The notes: generated by a model not told the origin, from the sequence alone. A DNA stretch of 64,000 bases from SZUA-36 sp963749115 (GCA_963749115.1 CAVVLP010000011.1:78566-142565), one strand, 5' to 3'; numbered from the stretch's first letter, positions 26,243 to 36,875 are shown. Program-made: numbers and translations.

Positions 26243-27622
26243 ATGGCTGTCAGCGTTTTTGAATTATTTAAAATTGGAATCGGACCTTCAAGCTCACACA
26301 CCGTCGGTCCGATGCTCGCGGCGCATACCTTTGTACAACGTCTGCAAAGTTCAAACCTGTTAAACCAGGTTGAGAGCCTGCAAGTCACCCTGTATGGCTC
26401 GCTGGCATTCACTGGCCGGGGTCACGGTACAGATAAAGCTGTATTGCTGGGTCTTTCCGGTGAACTGCCTGACCAGGTAGATCCCGACAACATCGATGGC
26501 ATCGTGCAGGAAATTCTAAGCAGCGGCTTTATCAGGCTGGCGGGCCAGGTCAGAATCGGATTCTCTGGAAAAACCGACCTGATTTTTAACAAACGTGAAG
26601 CCTTGCCTTACCATACCAATGGTATGCGTTTCAGAGCATTTGATGCAGGCGGCGATGTCCTGATACAGCGTGATTATTACTCCGTGGGCGGAGGCTTCGT
26701 GGTCAATCATGATGACGCGGCCGCGGATCGCATCGTCAAGGACAAGACCCCATTGCCTTATCCATTTAGCAGTGGTGATGAACTTCTTGCTTTATGCGCC
26801 CGCCACGATATGAGTATTGCCGGCATCATGATGGCCAATGAGAAGGAATGGCGCAGTGAAAAAGAAATTCGTGACGGTCTGTTAAACATCTGGAGTGCCA
26901 TGCATGGCTGTATCAAGCGGGGTTATTCCAGCAGCGGGGTATTGCCCGGTGGTTTAAACGTGCACCGGCGTGCACCCTCCCTTTACCGTGAACTCAGCCA
27001 ATCAAGTGAGTCCGCCGACAGGGATCCGTTAAAAATTATCGACTGGGTCAACCTGTATGCATTGGCGGTCAACGAGGAGAACGCTGCCGGCGGACGTGTT
27101 GTTACCGCTCCCACCAATGGTGCAGCCGGTATTATTCCGGCGGTTCTCAATTACTACTATAACTTCATTCACCACAGCAATGAGGATGGCATTATTGAAT
27201 TCCTTCTGACGGCTGGCGCCATCGGAATTTTGTACGTGCTCAATGCGTCGATATCCGGCGCCGAGGTCGGTTGCCAGGGTGAGGTGGGGGTTGCCTGCTC
27301 AATGGCAGCAGGTGGTCTGACCGCAGCCATGGGCGGAACCATGAGCCAGGTAGAAAACGCAGCTGAAATCGGTATGGAACACAACCTGGGTCTGACCTGT
27401 GACCCGGTTGGTGGCCTGGTTCAGATACCCTGTATTGAACGCAATGCCATGGGTTCCGTCAAAGCAATCAATGCACAACGCCTGGCCATGCAAGGTGAAG
27501 GTAAACACAAGGTGTCACTGGACAAAGTCATCAAAACCATGCGTGAAACCGGTGCGGACATGAAGAACCATTACAAAGAAACCTCACGTGGCGGTCTGGC
27601 CGTCAATGTCATCGAATGCTAA
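26243..27622 (+). CDS. sdaA: L-serine ammonia-lyase, iron-sulfur type
   Basis: This enzyme deaminates L-serine to pyruvate and ammonia using a [4Fe-4S] cluster. The single-chain protein of 459 residues has the beta domain first (VFELFKIGIGPSSSHTVGPM) and the alpha domain second (APTNGAAGIIPAVLNYY). The cluster cysteines lie in GCQGEVGVACSMAAGG and CDPVGGLVQIPCIERN. The length matches E. coli SdaA and SdaB; the choice of symbol between them is arbitrary. The 3' end touches the start region of an M23 peptidase gene. Confidence 0.94.
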   Translation: MAVSVFELFKIGIGPSSSHTVGPMLAAHTFVQRLQSSNLLNQVESLQVTLYGSLAFTGRGHGTDKAVLLGLSGELPDQVDPDNIDGIVQEILSSGFIRLAGQVRIGFSGKTDLIFNKREALPYHTNGMRFRAFDAGGDVLIQRDYYSVGGGFVVNHDDAAADRIVKDKTPLPYPFSSGDELLALCARHDMSIAGIMMANEKEWRSEKEIRDGLLNIWSAMHGCIKRGYSSSGVLPGGLNVHRRAPSLYRELSQSSESADRDPLKIIDWVNLYALAVNEENAAGGRVVTAPTNGAAGIIPAVLNYYYNFIHHSNEDGIIEFLLTAGAIGILYVLNASISGAEVGCQGEVGVACSMAAGGLTAAMGGTMSQVENAAEIGMEHNLGLTCDPVGGLVQIPCIERNAMGSVKAINAQRLAMQGEGKHKVSLDKVIKTMRETGADMKNHYKETSRGGLAVNVIEC

Positions 27623-27633
27623 GCGCCCACATA

Positions 27634-28563
27634 ATGAAGGCCGCGATTTATTCTATCTGCATGCTGATGGTTTTTGCGGCATCTGCCGGAGACATGTACA
27701 AATGGCAGGATAAGGACGGCATATGGCATTTCAGCTCAACACCTCCCGAAACCGATGAAAATTTTGACACCATGGAAATGCCGGCTGACCCGAAACCACT
27801 GGTAAGTATGCGAAAACTGGGGACTGAACGTGAACCGGAATATTCATTCATCAACAATATCTGGGGGCCGGTCGAACTGGAACTGAGGTTACACGATGCG
27901 GAAAACGTGAGCCCGGAGCCACCACTGCCGGCCCGGTTGGTATTGCCCGGCCAGAGCGAACAACGCCTGCTAAGAATCAGGGCCACGGAACCTGGTAAGG
28001 GCTTCAGTTTCCGTCTCTCCTACAAACAGATGATAGGCCCGCCCCTCGATCAATTGCCGGCTGAATTCGACTATTACCCACCGTTTCCACTGGGCCTGGC
28101 GTTTCCGATCAGCCAGGGCTTTGATGACGATGCCACACATAAGGAACCACCCAACCAGTATGCCGTGGATATCGTCATGCCAATCGGTACACCCATACTG
28201 GCCGCCCGCGCCGGTCTCGTCATGGATATGGAAGACGATTTTCACGGTGCTGCCCAGAAGGAACGCTACCTGGCACGTTCCAATCAAATACGCATTCTGC
28301 ATGATGACGGCACCATGGCCGTTTATGCGCATTTGCAGCCCAACAGCCTGAGGGTCCGGCAGGGTGTAAAAGTAAATCGCGGGCAATGGATTGCCAGTTC
28401 CGGAAACACCGGGTATAGCAGCGGCCCGCACCTGCATTTTGTAATCCAGTTCAATGCCGGCATGTCCATGGAATCCATACCCTTCCGCTTTGTCACACCC
28501 GTTTCCGGCACCACAACGCCGGCCAAACATATGATGATCAGTGGTGTACTGCCAAAAAAATAG
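27634..28563 (+). CDS. M23-family (LytM-like) peptidase with DUF4124 N-terminus
   Basis: A 309-residue exported protein. A signal peptide (MKAAIYSICMLMVFAASAG) is followed by a short DUF4124 module (MYKWQDKDGIWHFSSTPP), a beta-rich linker, and an M23 domain from about residue 165. The GPHLHF motif and AVYAHL are present. However, the H-x3-D zinc motif reads QYAVD, with Gln where the first zinc-binding His normally stands. The protein may therefore be a non-catalytic peptidoglycan-binding relative, as for LytM activators. The start at 27634 gives the proper signal peptide; an in-frame ATG or alternative at 27616 overlaps sdaA. Confidence 0.83.
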   Translation: MKAAIYSICMLMVFAASAGDMYKWQDKDGIWHFSSTPPETDENFDTMEMPADPKPLVSMRKLGTEREPEYSFINNIWGPVELELRLHDAENVSPEPPLPARLVLPGQSEQRLLRIRATEPGKGFSFRLSYKQMIGPPLDQLPAEFDYYPPFPLGLAFPISQGFDDDATHKEPPNQYAVDIVMPIGTPILAARAGLVMDMEDDFHGAAQKERYLARSNQIRILHDDGTMAVYAHLQPNSLRVRQGVKVNRGQWIASSGNTGYSSGPHLHFVIQFNAGMSMESIPFRFVTPVSGTTTPAKHMMISGVLPKK

Positions 28564-28682
28564 TGCCGATCCGCTCCAGCACAAATCCCGGAGCTTGTAG
28601 CGGTCGATTAACCAGGGTGCACTACACTTGGGAGGCGACTCTGTTAAAATCCGCATCTTAACTACCGGCCAGAATTCCACCC

Positions 28683-30282
28683 ATGTCAGAACTTCAGCAA
28701 CAAATCGCCCGCCGGCGTACATTCGCGATCATTTCACATCCGGATGCGGGTAAAACCACGCTGACCGAAAAACTGCTGCTGTTCGGCGGCGCCATCCAGA
28801 TGGCGGGCGCAGTCAAATCCAAAAGAGCGGCACGGCATGCGACATCTGACTGGATGAAACTCGAGCAGGAACGCGGTATCTCGGTCACCAGTTCAGTGAT
28901 GCAGTTCTGTTACAGGGACTACATCGTCAACCTGTTGGATACACCGGGCCACGCGGACTTTTCCGAGGATACCTACCGGACACTCACCGCAGTGGATTCT
29001 GCGCTGATGGTGATCGATTGCGCCAAGGGTGTAGAGCAACGGACCATCAAACTGATGGAGGTCTGCCGCTTACGCCAGACCCCGATTTTTACCTTTATCA
29101 ACAAGCTGGACCGTGAAGGCCGCGAACCGATCGAACTGCTGGACGAAGTCGAATCGGTGCTGGGTATCGAGTGCGCGCCGATCACCTGGCCGATTGGAAT
29201 GGGTAAACGCCTCAAGGGTGTTTACCACCTCGTCGATGATGCCGTACACCTGTATGAATCAGGTAAAAACTACGTTACCCAGCAGGCCGAGATCATCCAG
29301 GGTATCGACAACCCGTTACTGGAGGAACGCCTGGGTCAATATCACTGCCAGGAATTGCGCGATGAGATTGAGTTGGTCAAAGGCGCCAGTCATGAATTTG
29401 ATCCGCAGACCTACCTGGACGGTGGCCAGACACCGGTGTTTTTTGGTTCTGCGATCAATAATTTCGGCGTCACACCGTTACTCGATGCCTTCGTTAACCA
29501 TGCGCCTGCACCCGCTTTCAGGGCAAGCATCAAGCGCGACGTGGCAAGCGATGAGCCCGCCGTGACGGGTTTTGTTTTCAAAATACAGGCCAATATGGAC
29601 CCGGCCCACCGCGACCGGATCGCTTTCCTGCGTATCTGCTCGGGCCGTTTCACCCAGGGTATGAAACTAAGACATGTCCGCCTGAACAAGGATGTCAAAA
29701 TCCCCAACGCCCTGACCTTCATGGCGCAGGACCGCGGTCTGGTTGAAGATGCCTGGCCCGGTGACATCATCGGCCTGCATAACCATGGCACCATATCAAT
29801 CGGCGACAGCTTCAGCGAAGGTGAAAAACTGCAATTTACCGGTATTCCCAATTTTGCTCCCGAGCTTTTCCAGCGTGCTCAGTTACGCGACCCACTGAAA
29901 CTCAAGGCCTTGCAGAAAGGTTTGTTGCAGTTATCCGAAGAAGGCGCAACACAGTTTTTCCGGCCGATTCTGAGTAACGAACTGATCCTTGGTGCAGTAG
30001 GCGTGCTGCAGTTTGACGTGGTAGCCTATCGACTGAAAAGCGAATACAACGTTGACGCTGTTTTTGAAAATGTTAATGTGCAAACCGCGCGTTGGGTCAG
30101 TTGCGATGACGAAAAAATGCTGAAAGATTTTACCAATCAACTGACAAGCAATCTCGCGTGTCGATGCAGCGGATCAACTGGTTTACCTGGCACCGTCACG
30201 CGTCAACCTGCAGTTGACCGAGGAACGCTGGCCGGATATCAGGTTTGCGGCGACCCGCGAAACCCTACTGTTCGCAGAATGA
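28683..30282 (+). CDS. prfC: Peptide chain release factor 3, frameshifted near the end
   Basis: RF3 is the GTPase that removes RF1 and RF2 from the ribosome. The G-domain motifs are complete: SHPDAGKTTLTEKLL, the switch region RGISVTSSVMQF, DTPGHADFSEDT and NKLDRE. Domains II and III follow, with GVLQFDVVAYRLKSEYNVD. An extra base near 30160 throws the last 40 codons out of frame. In the corrected frame the protein ends VNLQLTEERWPDIRFAATRE...LLFAE at a TGA at 30282, the normal C-terminus. It is otherwise full length and lies directly ahead of a MATE transporter gene. Confidence 0.93.
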
Positions 30283-30286
30283 GCAC

Positions 30287-31645
30287 TTGAGCAGCGCTTT
30301 AAACCGTATACGAGCATTTTTCCCGGACAAGGGAAGACGCGGGTTAATCTGGGGCATAGCCATGCCCATCATGGGCGGCATGATGTCGCAGAACATTCTT
30401 AACCTGGTCGATATCGGCATGGTCGGTCATCTCGGTGACGTGGCTCTTGCAGCCACCGGTATTGGCAGTTTCACCAACTACCTCGCCATCTCGTTCATTA
30501 TCGGTTTATCAGCAGGTGTGCAGGCACTGGCGGCCCGGCGTCTTGGAGAGGAGCGGTATGATGAAACCGCTGTACCACTCAACGGCGGGCTGATCCTCGC
30601 GTTGATGATTGGTGTACCCCTGTGTGCGATTTTGTACCTGGCCATCCCGTCTGCCTATTCCTTCCTCAGTGACGATCCTGCTGTTATTGAGCAGGGCGTG
30701 CCCTATTTGCAGGTCAGGATACTCAGCATGGTCGCGGTGGGTATGAATTTTTCTTTCCGCGGTTACTGGAGCGCCATACACATGACCGGCGTGTACCTGC
30801 GGACACTTCTGATCATGCACGCCTGCAATATTTTTCTGAACTGGGTACTGATATTCGGCAACCTCGGCGCACCGGAGATGGGTGTGCTTGGTGCCGGCCT
30901 TGCGACCACCATATCGCTATATATCGGCACCGGGCTGTATTTCTTTTTTGCCTACCGGCACGCGCGTGACAAGGGTTTCCTTGACCGGGTTCCGTCACGC
31001 AGCACCCTGTGGCAACAGCTCAAGCTGTCCCTGCCCGCGAGTCTTCAACAGGTATTTTTCTCTGCCGGCCTGGTCACGTTGATGTGGATCGTCAGCCAGA
31101 TAGGCACTGCCGAAGTTGCCGCAGTGAACGTGTTGATGACCTTCCATATCACCGCCATTTTGCCGGCCTTTGGCCTGGCCCTTGCGGCCACCACGCTGGT
31201 GGGTAACGCGCTTGGCAGGGGTGACAGCGAAGATGCAGTATTGTGGGGCTGGAATGCAGCGGCCATCAGCCTGGTTTACGGAATTTTCATCAGCCTGTTA
31301 CTGATTCCGTTTGCCGACCCCCTGCTCGGTCTGTTTCTGACCAACCCTGAAACCCGTCAACTGGCCTACTGGCCAATGATCCTTTGGGCCACGGTGATTG
31401 GTGTTGACACAACCGGTATGGTCCTGATGAATGCGTTGATCGGTGCCGGTGATACCCGCCGCAGCATGTGGATCAGCGTGATAGCGCAGTGGGTATTTTT
31501 CCTGCCATTTGCGTTTATCGCCGGACCGGTGCTGGGTTATGGCCTGCTGGGAATCTGGATCGTTAACAGTATTTACCGGACAGGTCAGGCCGTCGTTTGT
31601 GTTCAAAGCTGGGCCGGAAGACGCTGGATGGGAATTAAGCTTTAA
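30287..31645 (+). CDS. MATE-family efflux transporter
   Basis: A multidrug and toxin extrusion type antiporter with twelve membrane segments in two related halves. The first opens LIWGIAMPIMGGMMSQNIL and the second SLPASLQQVFFSAGLVTLMW. Conserved stretches include LVDIGMVGHLGDVALAA and ALAATTLVGNALGRGD. The start is uncertain. TTG at 30287 lies just after the corrected prfC stop and gives a short N-terminus; TTG at 30245 would overlap prfC. No ATG fits upstream of the first helix. The substrate is unknown. Confidence 0.87.
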   Translation: MSSALNRIRAFFPDKGRRGLIWGIAMPIMGGMMSQNILNLVDIGMVGHLGDVALAATGIGSFTNYLAISFIIGLSAGVQALAARRLGEERYDETAVPLNGGLILALMIGVPLCAILYLAIPSAYSFLSDDPAVIEQGVPYLQVRILSMVAVGMNFSFRGYWSAIHMTGVYLRTLLIMHACNIFLNWVLIFGNLGAPEMGVLGAGLATTISLYIGTGLYFFFAYRHARDKGFLDRVPSRSTLWQQLKLSLPASLQQVFFSAGLVTLMWIVSQIGTAEVAAVNVLMTFHITAILPAFGLALAATTLVGNALGRGDSEDAVLWGWNAAAISLVYGIFISLLLIPFADPLLGLFLTNPETRQLAYWPMILWATVIGVDTTGMVLMNALIGAGDTRRSMWISVIAQWVFFLPFAFIAGPVLGYGLLGIWIVNSIYRTGQAVVCVQSWAGRRWMGIKL

Positions 31646-31738
31646 TTTACCATTAGTTTGCCAGCCAACCGTAAAGCCGATACATTGCGGGCTTAAGAAT
31701 AATATTCAGAATAATCTTGAAATTCACGGGAGCAAAGA

Positions 31739-33013
31739 ATGATTAGCAGTATTGCCTTTGGTTTATTCGGACTGGCTGTTCTGCTTTCAGTTGCCTTCGC
31801 ATTTTCCCGACACAAAAAATCAGTTGACTGGAAGCAGGTTGCGGCAGGTATTGGCTTGCAAATTGTTTTTGCAATCATCGTCATCATGGTACCGGGCGGA
31901 CGTGAATTCTTTGATGCCATCAGCCGCGTATTTGTCAAGATCATTGATTTCGCAATCGTTGGTGGACAATTCATATTTGGCGACCTCGCCAACCAGGCCA
32001 ATTTCGGGTTCATTTTTGCCTTCCAGGTTTTGCCAACCATTATTTTCTTTGCCTCTCTTATGTCCGTGCTTTATCACATCGGTTTTATGCAAAAAATCGT
32101 GCAGGGCATGGCATGGGTCATGCAGAAAGCTTTACGCGTCAGTGGCTCTGAATCGCTGTCCGTTGCGGCCAACGTGTTTATCGGGCAAACCGAGGCACCC
32201 CTGGTGGTGCGACCTTATATCGCAAAGATGACTGAATCCGAACTATTTACGATGATGGTCGGCGGTATGGCCACCATTGCCGGCGCCGTGCTGGCTGCCT
32301 ATATCGCCATGCTCGGTGGTGCAGATGATGCACAAAGATTGTTCTACGCCAGGCATTTGCTGGCCGCCAGCGTGATGGCCGCACCGGCGACCATCGTGAT
32401 TGCAAAACTGCTGAGACCGGAAACAGAGGAATCCCTGACCAAGGGTACGGTCCACCTCGAAATTGAGAAAACCGCGACCAATGTCATCGAAGCAGCCGCC
32501 AATGGCGCGGCAGATGGTGTCAAACTCTCACTGAATGTCGCCGGTATGCTGCTGGCGTTTGTCGCCCTTATCACCATGATCAATTTCCCACTGGCGTGGA
32601 TTGGCGAGATTACCGGTATTGAAAGCCTGACCGGCCAGGCACTGAGCATGTCGTTGATCCTGGGGTATCTACTTTCACCGCTGGCCTGGATCATCGGCGT
32701 TCCATGGAGCGAAGCAACCATCGTCGGCGGCTTGATCGGTGAAAAAATTGTCCTCAATGAGTTTGTCGCCTACCTGCACCTGGGGCAGATCAAGGACACA
32801 CTTTCAACACACTCCGTTTTGATTTCGACTTATGCATTGTGCGGTTTCGCCAATTTTTCATCCATCGCGATACAACTGGGTGGTATCGGCGGCCTGGCAC
32901 CCAACCGCCGTTCCGACATTGCCCGCCTGGGTTTACGCGCGGTGCTGGGCGGAACACTGGCCACCATGATGACAGCTACGATTGCGGGGGTGTTGACTCA
33001 GCTGGCTGCGTAG
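31739..33013 (+). CDS. nupC: Concentrative nucleoside transporter, NupC family
   Basis: A cation-coupled nucleoside importer (CNT family) of 424 residues with about ten membrane segments. Family stretches are FGFIFAFQVLPTIIFFASLM, the substrate-site SVAANVFIGQTEAPLVVRPY and ASVMAAPATIVIAKLL. The C-terminal half has EKIVLNEFVAYLHL and ALCGFANFSSIAIQLGGIGGLAP. The ATG follows a GGGAG site by a good distance. It stands 18 bp upstream of an MFS-acyltransferase fusion gene and may share its transcript. Confidence 0.92.
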   Translation: MISSIAFGLFGLAVLLSVAFAFSRHKKSVDWKQVAAGIGLQIVFAIIVIMVPGGREFFDAISRVFVKIIDFAIVGGQFIFGDLANQANFGFIFAFQVLPTIIFFASLMSVLYHIGFMQKIVQGMAWVMQKALRVSGSESLSVAANVFIGQTEAPLVVRPYIAKMTESELFTMMVGGMATIAGAVLAAYIAMLGGADDAQRLFYARHLLAASVMAAPATIVIAKLLRPETEESLTKGTVHLEIEKTATNVIEAAANGAADGVKLSLNVAGMLLAFVALITMINFPLAWIGEITGIESLTGQALSMSLILGYLLSPLAWIIGVPWSEATIVGGLIGEKIVLNEFVAYLHLGQIKDTLSTHSVLISTYALCGFANFSSIAIQLGGIGGLAPNRRSDIARLGLRAVLGGTLATMMTATIAGVLTQLAA

Positions 33014-33031
33014 ACGGCTGCCGGACTTATC

Positions 33032-34913
33032 ATGTCGGACCACTCACAATTTCAGCTTTTAAAAGAACGGCGATTCATGCCGTTCTTTATTACCGGTGCT
33101 CTCGGTGCGTTCAACGACAATGTTTTCAAGAATGGACTGGCAGCCATGCTGGTCTTTAGCAGCGCCGAGTTGGCCGGTCTGAACACCAACCAGATCGTTA
33201 ACCTCAGTGCGATGGTCTTTATACTGCCGTTTTTCCTGTTCTCGGCATTATTCGGGCAAATCGCAGACAAGTACGAAAAATCCAGTACAGATCAGACGCA
33301 TCAAACTTTTTGAAGTGTTTATCATGCTGGCCGCCACCCTCGGTTTCTGGCTGAACAGCCTGCCCCTGTTATTGATTGTCCTTTTCATGCTGGGTTTTCA
33401 GTCCACCATGTTTGGCCCGATCAAGTACAGCATCATCCCCCAGGTACTGAAGCCCCGTGAGCTGATCGGTGGTAACGCGCTGGTGGAAATGGGGACGTTT
33501 GTCGCTATTCTCGCTGGCACCATTGCCGGCCCCCTGTTGATGGCTATTGAGGCGGACTGGCCCGTCTGGGTGAGTGGAACGGGCCTGGTTATCGCTATCG
33601 CCGGCTACATAGTCAGTCGTGGTATTCCGGAAGCACCGGCTGTTGCTCCGGATCTGAAAGTCAGCTGGAATTTCATCACCGAAACGATCAGAAACATCAG
33701 CTTTATCGGGGAGAACCGCGTTGTCCTTAACAGCGTACTGGGTATTTCCTGGTTTTGGTTTTTTGGGGCAACATTCCTTGTTCAGATCCCCAGTTATTCA
33801 GAAAATATCCTGGGTGGCGATGCGGCTCTGATGTCCACTTTACTGGCCATGTTCATTATCGGTATCAGCACCGGTTCACTTTTGTGTGAACGGCTATCCG
33901 GCGGTCAAGTTGAAATAGGCCTCGTACCGCTGGGTGCCATGGGCCTGACCTTTTTTGGTATTGACATGTACTTTGCCAGCCCCACCACACTGACGCTTTA
34001 CCTGGGCCTGGGAGATTTTTTTGCAACACCGGCTAATTGGCGCATCATATTTGACCTGTTGATGATCGGTATATTCAGCGGTTTTTACATCGTGCCGCTG
34101 TATGCGTTGGTGCAACACCGCACCACGCCAAGCCACCGCTCACGGGTCATCGCCGGTAATAACATACTCAACTCCCTGTTCATGGTGGTCTCAGCCATCA
34201 TCGCCATGTTTTTACTCGGCAGGGCCGGATTTACCATCCCGCAGCTGTTTTTGTTCACGGCCATCCTCAACCTGGTGGTAGCGATCTATATCTTCAGTCT
34301 CGTGCCCGAGTTCATGTTGCGCTTCCTGGTCTGGATATTGATTCACACGATTTACCGGGTCGAGGTCAAGGGTATTGAAAACATACCCGAAACCGGGCCT
34401 GTCATCGTCGCGGCCAACCATGTCAGTTTTGTTGATCCGTTGATCGTCGGCGGCGTCATCAGGCGTCCCGTGCGTTTTATCATGTACTATAAAATTTTCC
34501 AGATGCCGATAATGAAGTACATTTTCAAAGCCGGCAGGGCCATACCCATCGCCTCGCAGAAGGAGAGTCCGGAGATACTCACGCAGGCTTACCAACAGAT
34601 CAACGAGGTCATTGCTGCGGGTGATGTGCTGGGTATTTTTCCGGAGGGTGGCATTACGGCAAGCGGGGAAATCAATACCTTCAAGAAAGGTATTGAGCGA
34701 ATTGTGAGTCAAAAACCGGTCAGCGTGGTGCCGATGGCGCTCTGCAATTTGTGGGGTTCATTATTCAGTCGGCGTGATCCGCTACACAAACGCAGACCTT
34801 ATAAATTCAGGGCACTGATTGAGTTACGTATAGGTCAGCCGATCCCGCCTGAGGAACTGACGGCCGAGCGCCTGGAGAAAGAGGTCCGTTTACTCAGGGG
34901 CGAGGATCGTTAA
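33032..34913 (+). CDS. MFS transporter fused to a PlsC-type acyltransferase (LplT-Aas-like), frameshifted
   Basis: A two-part membrane protein. The N-terminal part (about 420 residues) is a major-facilitator transporter similar to lysophospholipid transporter LplT, with GALGAFNDNVFKNGLAAML and GFQSTMFGPIKYSIIPQVL. The C-terminal part (about 200 residues) is an acyltransferase with the catalytic NHVSFVDPL (HX4D) and FPEGGIT motifs. A frame change from 2 to 3 near 33285 joins GQIADKYEKS to IRRIKLFEVF. Such fusions are thought to flip and re-acylate lysophospholipids at the inner membrane. The acyl-ACP synthetase domain found in longer homologues is absent. Confidence 0.88.
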
Positions 34914-35242
34914 TTTTCAGTTATTAAGGATGGCCGGGCAGCTGAACACTTCCAGCAATGTGTAAAGGCAGGTTCCTGCGGGGTTCCACAGTCCGGACAA
35001 TCCCAGGCCTGCATCAGTTCAGCATCAGCGTTTTCATGAAGTTCCTTGATCAAAGCCCTGGCACGTTCGGCATCGGCCTCGTTCAAGACCCATAATTGCG
35101 GTACCACTTCAACGAACGGTAACTCTCCCGCACCGGATGTGCCAAACTGATTTTTCATGAAGGTAGCGATATCATTCGACTCAAGCACCGATTGGTAATG
35201 CCCGACCAGCATGATGTCGAAATCTTCAAAAACCTTGATCAT
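34910..35242 (-). CDS. DUF2007 protein with C-terminal zinc-ribbon-like motif
   Basis: A 110-residue cytoplasmic protein. Residues 1-70 form a DUF2007 (putative signal-transducing) domain: MIKVFEDFDIMLVGHYQSVL...FVEVVPQLWVLNEADAERA. Residues 80-102 contain CPDCG and CWKC pairs in a zinc-ribbon-like arrangement. The function of the family is not established. It is convergent with the MFS-acyltransferase gene, overlapping it by 4 bases. Confidence 0.8.
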   Translation of the reverse strand: MIKVFEDFDIMLVGHYQSVLESNDIATFMKNQFGTSGAGELPFVEVVPQLWVLNEADAERARALIKELHENADAELMQAWDCPDCGTPQEPAFTHCWKCSAARPSLITEN

Positions 35243-35283
35243 ATGCGCCCACCTTGAATCGGAGACCTACAAGATACATTACA

Positions 35284-35705
35284 ATGGCAGATACTATGAA
35301 AAAAATTACCAAGAGTGACCAGGAGTGGCAGGCACAGCTTGATGCCGAACAATACCGTGTTACCCGCGAATGCAGGCACCGAAGCGCCTTTCAGCGGGCA
35401 ATATTGCGACCATACCGAAGACGGGCCAATATGAGTGTGTCTGTTGTGGGCACCCCTTGTTCGGGTCCGACAGCAAGTACCACTCCGGTTGCGGTTGGCC
35501 CAGTTTTCATGGTGAACTCGATACCGCAGAAGTCACCCAGCGCCCGGATGTCAGCCATGGCATGCACCGTATCGAACTGCTGTGCCCCAACTGTGACGCC
35601 CACCTTGGACATATTTTCCCCGATGGACCACCACCGACCGGCCAGCGTTATTGCATTAACTCGGCATCGCTGAAATTTGTGGGTGACAAAACCCATAAGA
35701 AATGA
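35284..35705 (+). CDS. msrB: Peptide-methionine (R)-S-oxide reductase MsrB, frameshifted
   Basis: MsrB repairs methionine-R-sulfoxide in proteins. Joined in order, the segments give SDQEWQAQLDAEQYRVTREC, GTEAPFSGQY, YECVCCGHPLFGSDSKYHSG, CGWPSFHGEL, SHGMHRIELLCPNCDAHLGH and the catalytic GQRYCINSASLKF. The CxxC pairs are the structural zinc site. Frames change near 35372 (1 to 2) and near 35430 (2 to 3, an extra C in a CC run). The ATG at 35284 is preferred; one at 35296 is also possible. The end overlaps the following lipoprotein gene by 4 bases. Confidence 0.9.
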
Positions 35706-36800
35706 TTCTGCGCCTGTTACTGGTCCTTTGTCTTGGCGCCTGCTCCGCACCGGGTTACTACCTGCAGGCCATGTCAGGTCAAAAGAAACTGATGCAATCG
35801 CGTCAGGATATTCAGACACTATTGAATGATCCCGAAACCCCAGCGGAACTTGCCGGGCATTTAAAAACCGCTGAACAGATCAAGGCGTTTGCACAAAACG
35901 AACTGGGCTTGCCATCGACGGTAGCTACTCCAGCTATGTTGAAGTCGAAGGCGAGGCGCTGGTGTGGAATGTCATTGCCACCAGGGAATTTTCCCTGCAG
36001 CCGAAAAAGTGGTGTTTCCCGGTGGCCGGTTGCGTGCCCTACCGGGGCTTCTTTAAACAACAAAAAGCACAGGATTCCGCCGACCGTCTGTCGCCACAAG
36101 GGTATGGATGTCATTGTTTCACCGGCTGCTGCGTACTCCTCACTCGGCTGGTTCAACGACCCCTTGCTCAGCACCATGTTTTCCGGCTCTGATACGCGCC
36201 TGGCCGCTTACCTCTTTCATGAACTGGCCCATCAACGTCTGTATATCAAAAATGATGGTCTGTTCAACGAGGGTTATGCCAGTTTTGTCGAGGAAACCGG
36301 GGTCAGAGCCTGGCTGGAATTCAATCAACAACAGGATGAACTTACACAAATGGCTGAAACTTCAGAAGGTCAGCAAAGATTTTTCCAGCCTGGTCGGGAA
36401 AACACGAACCCAGTTGGCCGGGCTTTATCTCAGCAAGGAGACCGATATTGCCATGCGTACAGAAGAAAGCTGAAATTTTTAGTGCGTTTGAGACATGACT
36501 ATCAAAGGCTGAGCGACGAAAAGTGGCAGGGCAAACGCTACTACTCAGCCTGGTTTCAAGGAACCGCTCAATAATGCCAGGCTTGCACTGTACAATACCT
36601 ATGAAGGTAGCCATTGTGCGTTCCAGGGCTTATGGAACCAAAGCGGGGGTGACTGGCAAAAGTTTCACCAGTTGGCTGAACAGAAATCCAGACTTCGAAA
36701 AGATGAACGGCAGGCAATGGTTAAAACAAACATGTTCAGGCATTGCGCCGCAGACCAATTTGTGACAACTTGCTCTCTGTATCCACTCAGCGTGTTGTAA
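35702..36800 (+). CDS. Putative aminopeptidase lipoprotein (DUF2265/Aminopep family), multiply frameshifted
   Basis: A predicted zinc aminopeptidase anchored as a lipoprotein: the N-terminus MILRLLLVLCLGACS fits a lipobox. Conserved segments in order are YYLQAMSGQKKLM, SYSSYVEVEGEALVWNVIAT, CFPVAGCVPYRGFF, MDVIVSPAAAYSSLGWFNDP, the zinc motif FHELAHQRLY followed by FNEGYASFVEETG, and a C-terminal NNARLALYNTYEG. Frame changes lie near 35920, 36100, 36350, 36475 and 36558. That is more than in any neighbour of similar size, so genuine decay is possible here. All the sections survive, however. The reconstructed stop is TAA at 36798-36800. Confidence 0.75.
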
Positions 36801-36830
36801 AAAATTCATGACCCGGAAGAACGAATCCCT

Positions 36831-36839
36831 TGCTACAAT
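36831..36839 (+). promoter_or_regulatory. Candidate extended -10 promoter of lptD
   Basis: TGCTACAAT, an extended -10 element (TGN followed by TACAAT), lies about 37 bases upstream of the proposed lptD start. No clear -35 is present. The preceding gene ends at 36800, so this may be where the lptD-surA block begins to be transcribed. Confidence 0.35.
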
Positions 36840-36875
36840 GCGCGCGCTGACCCTGTTCAAATACGGCACCGATTT

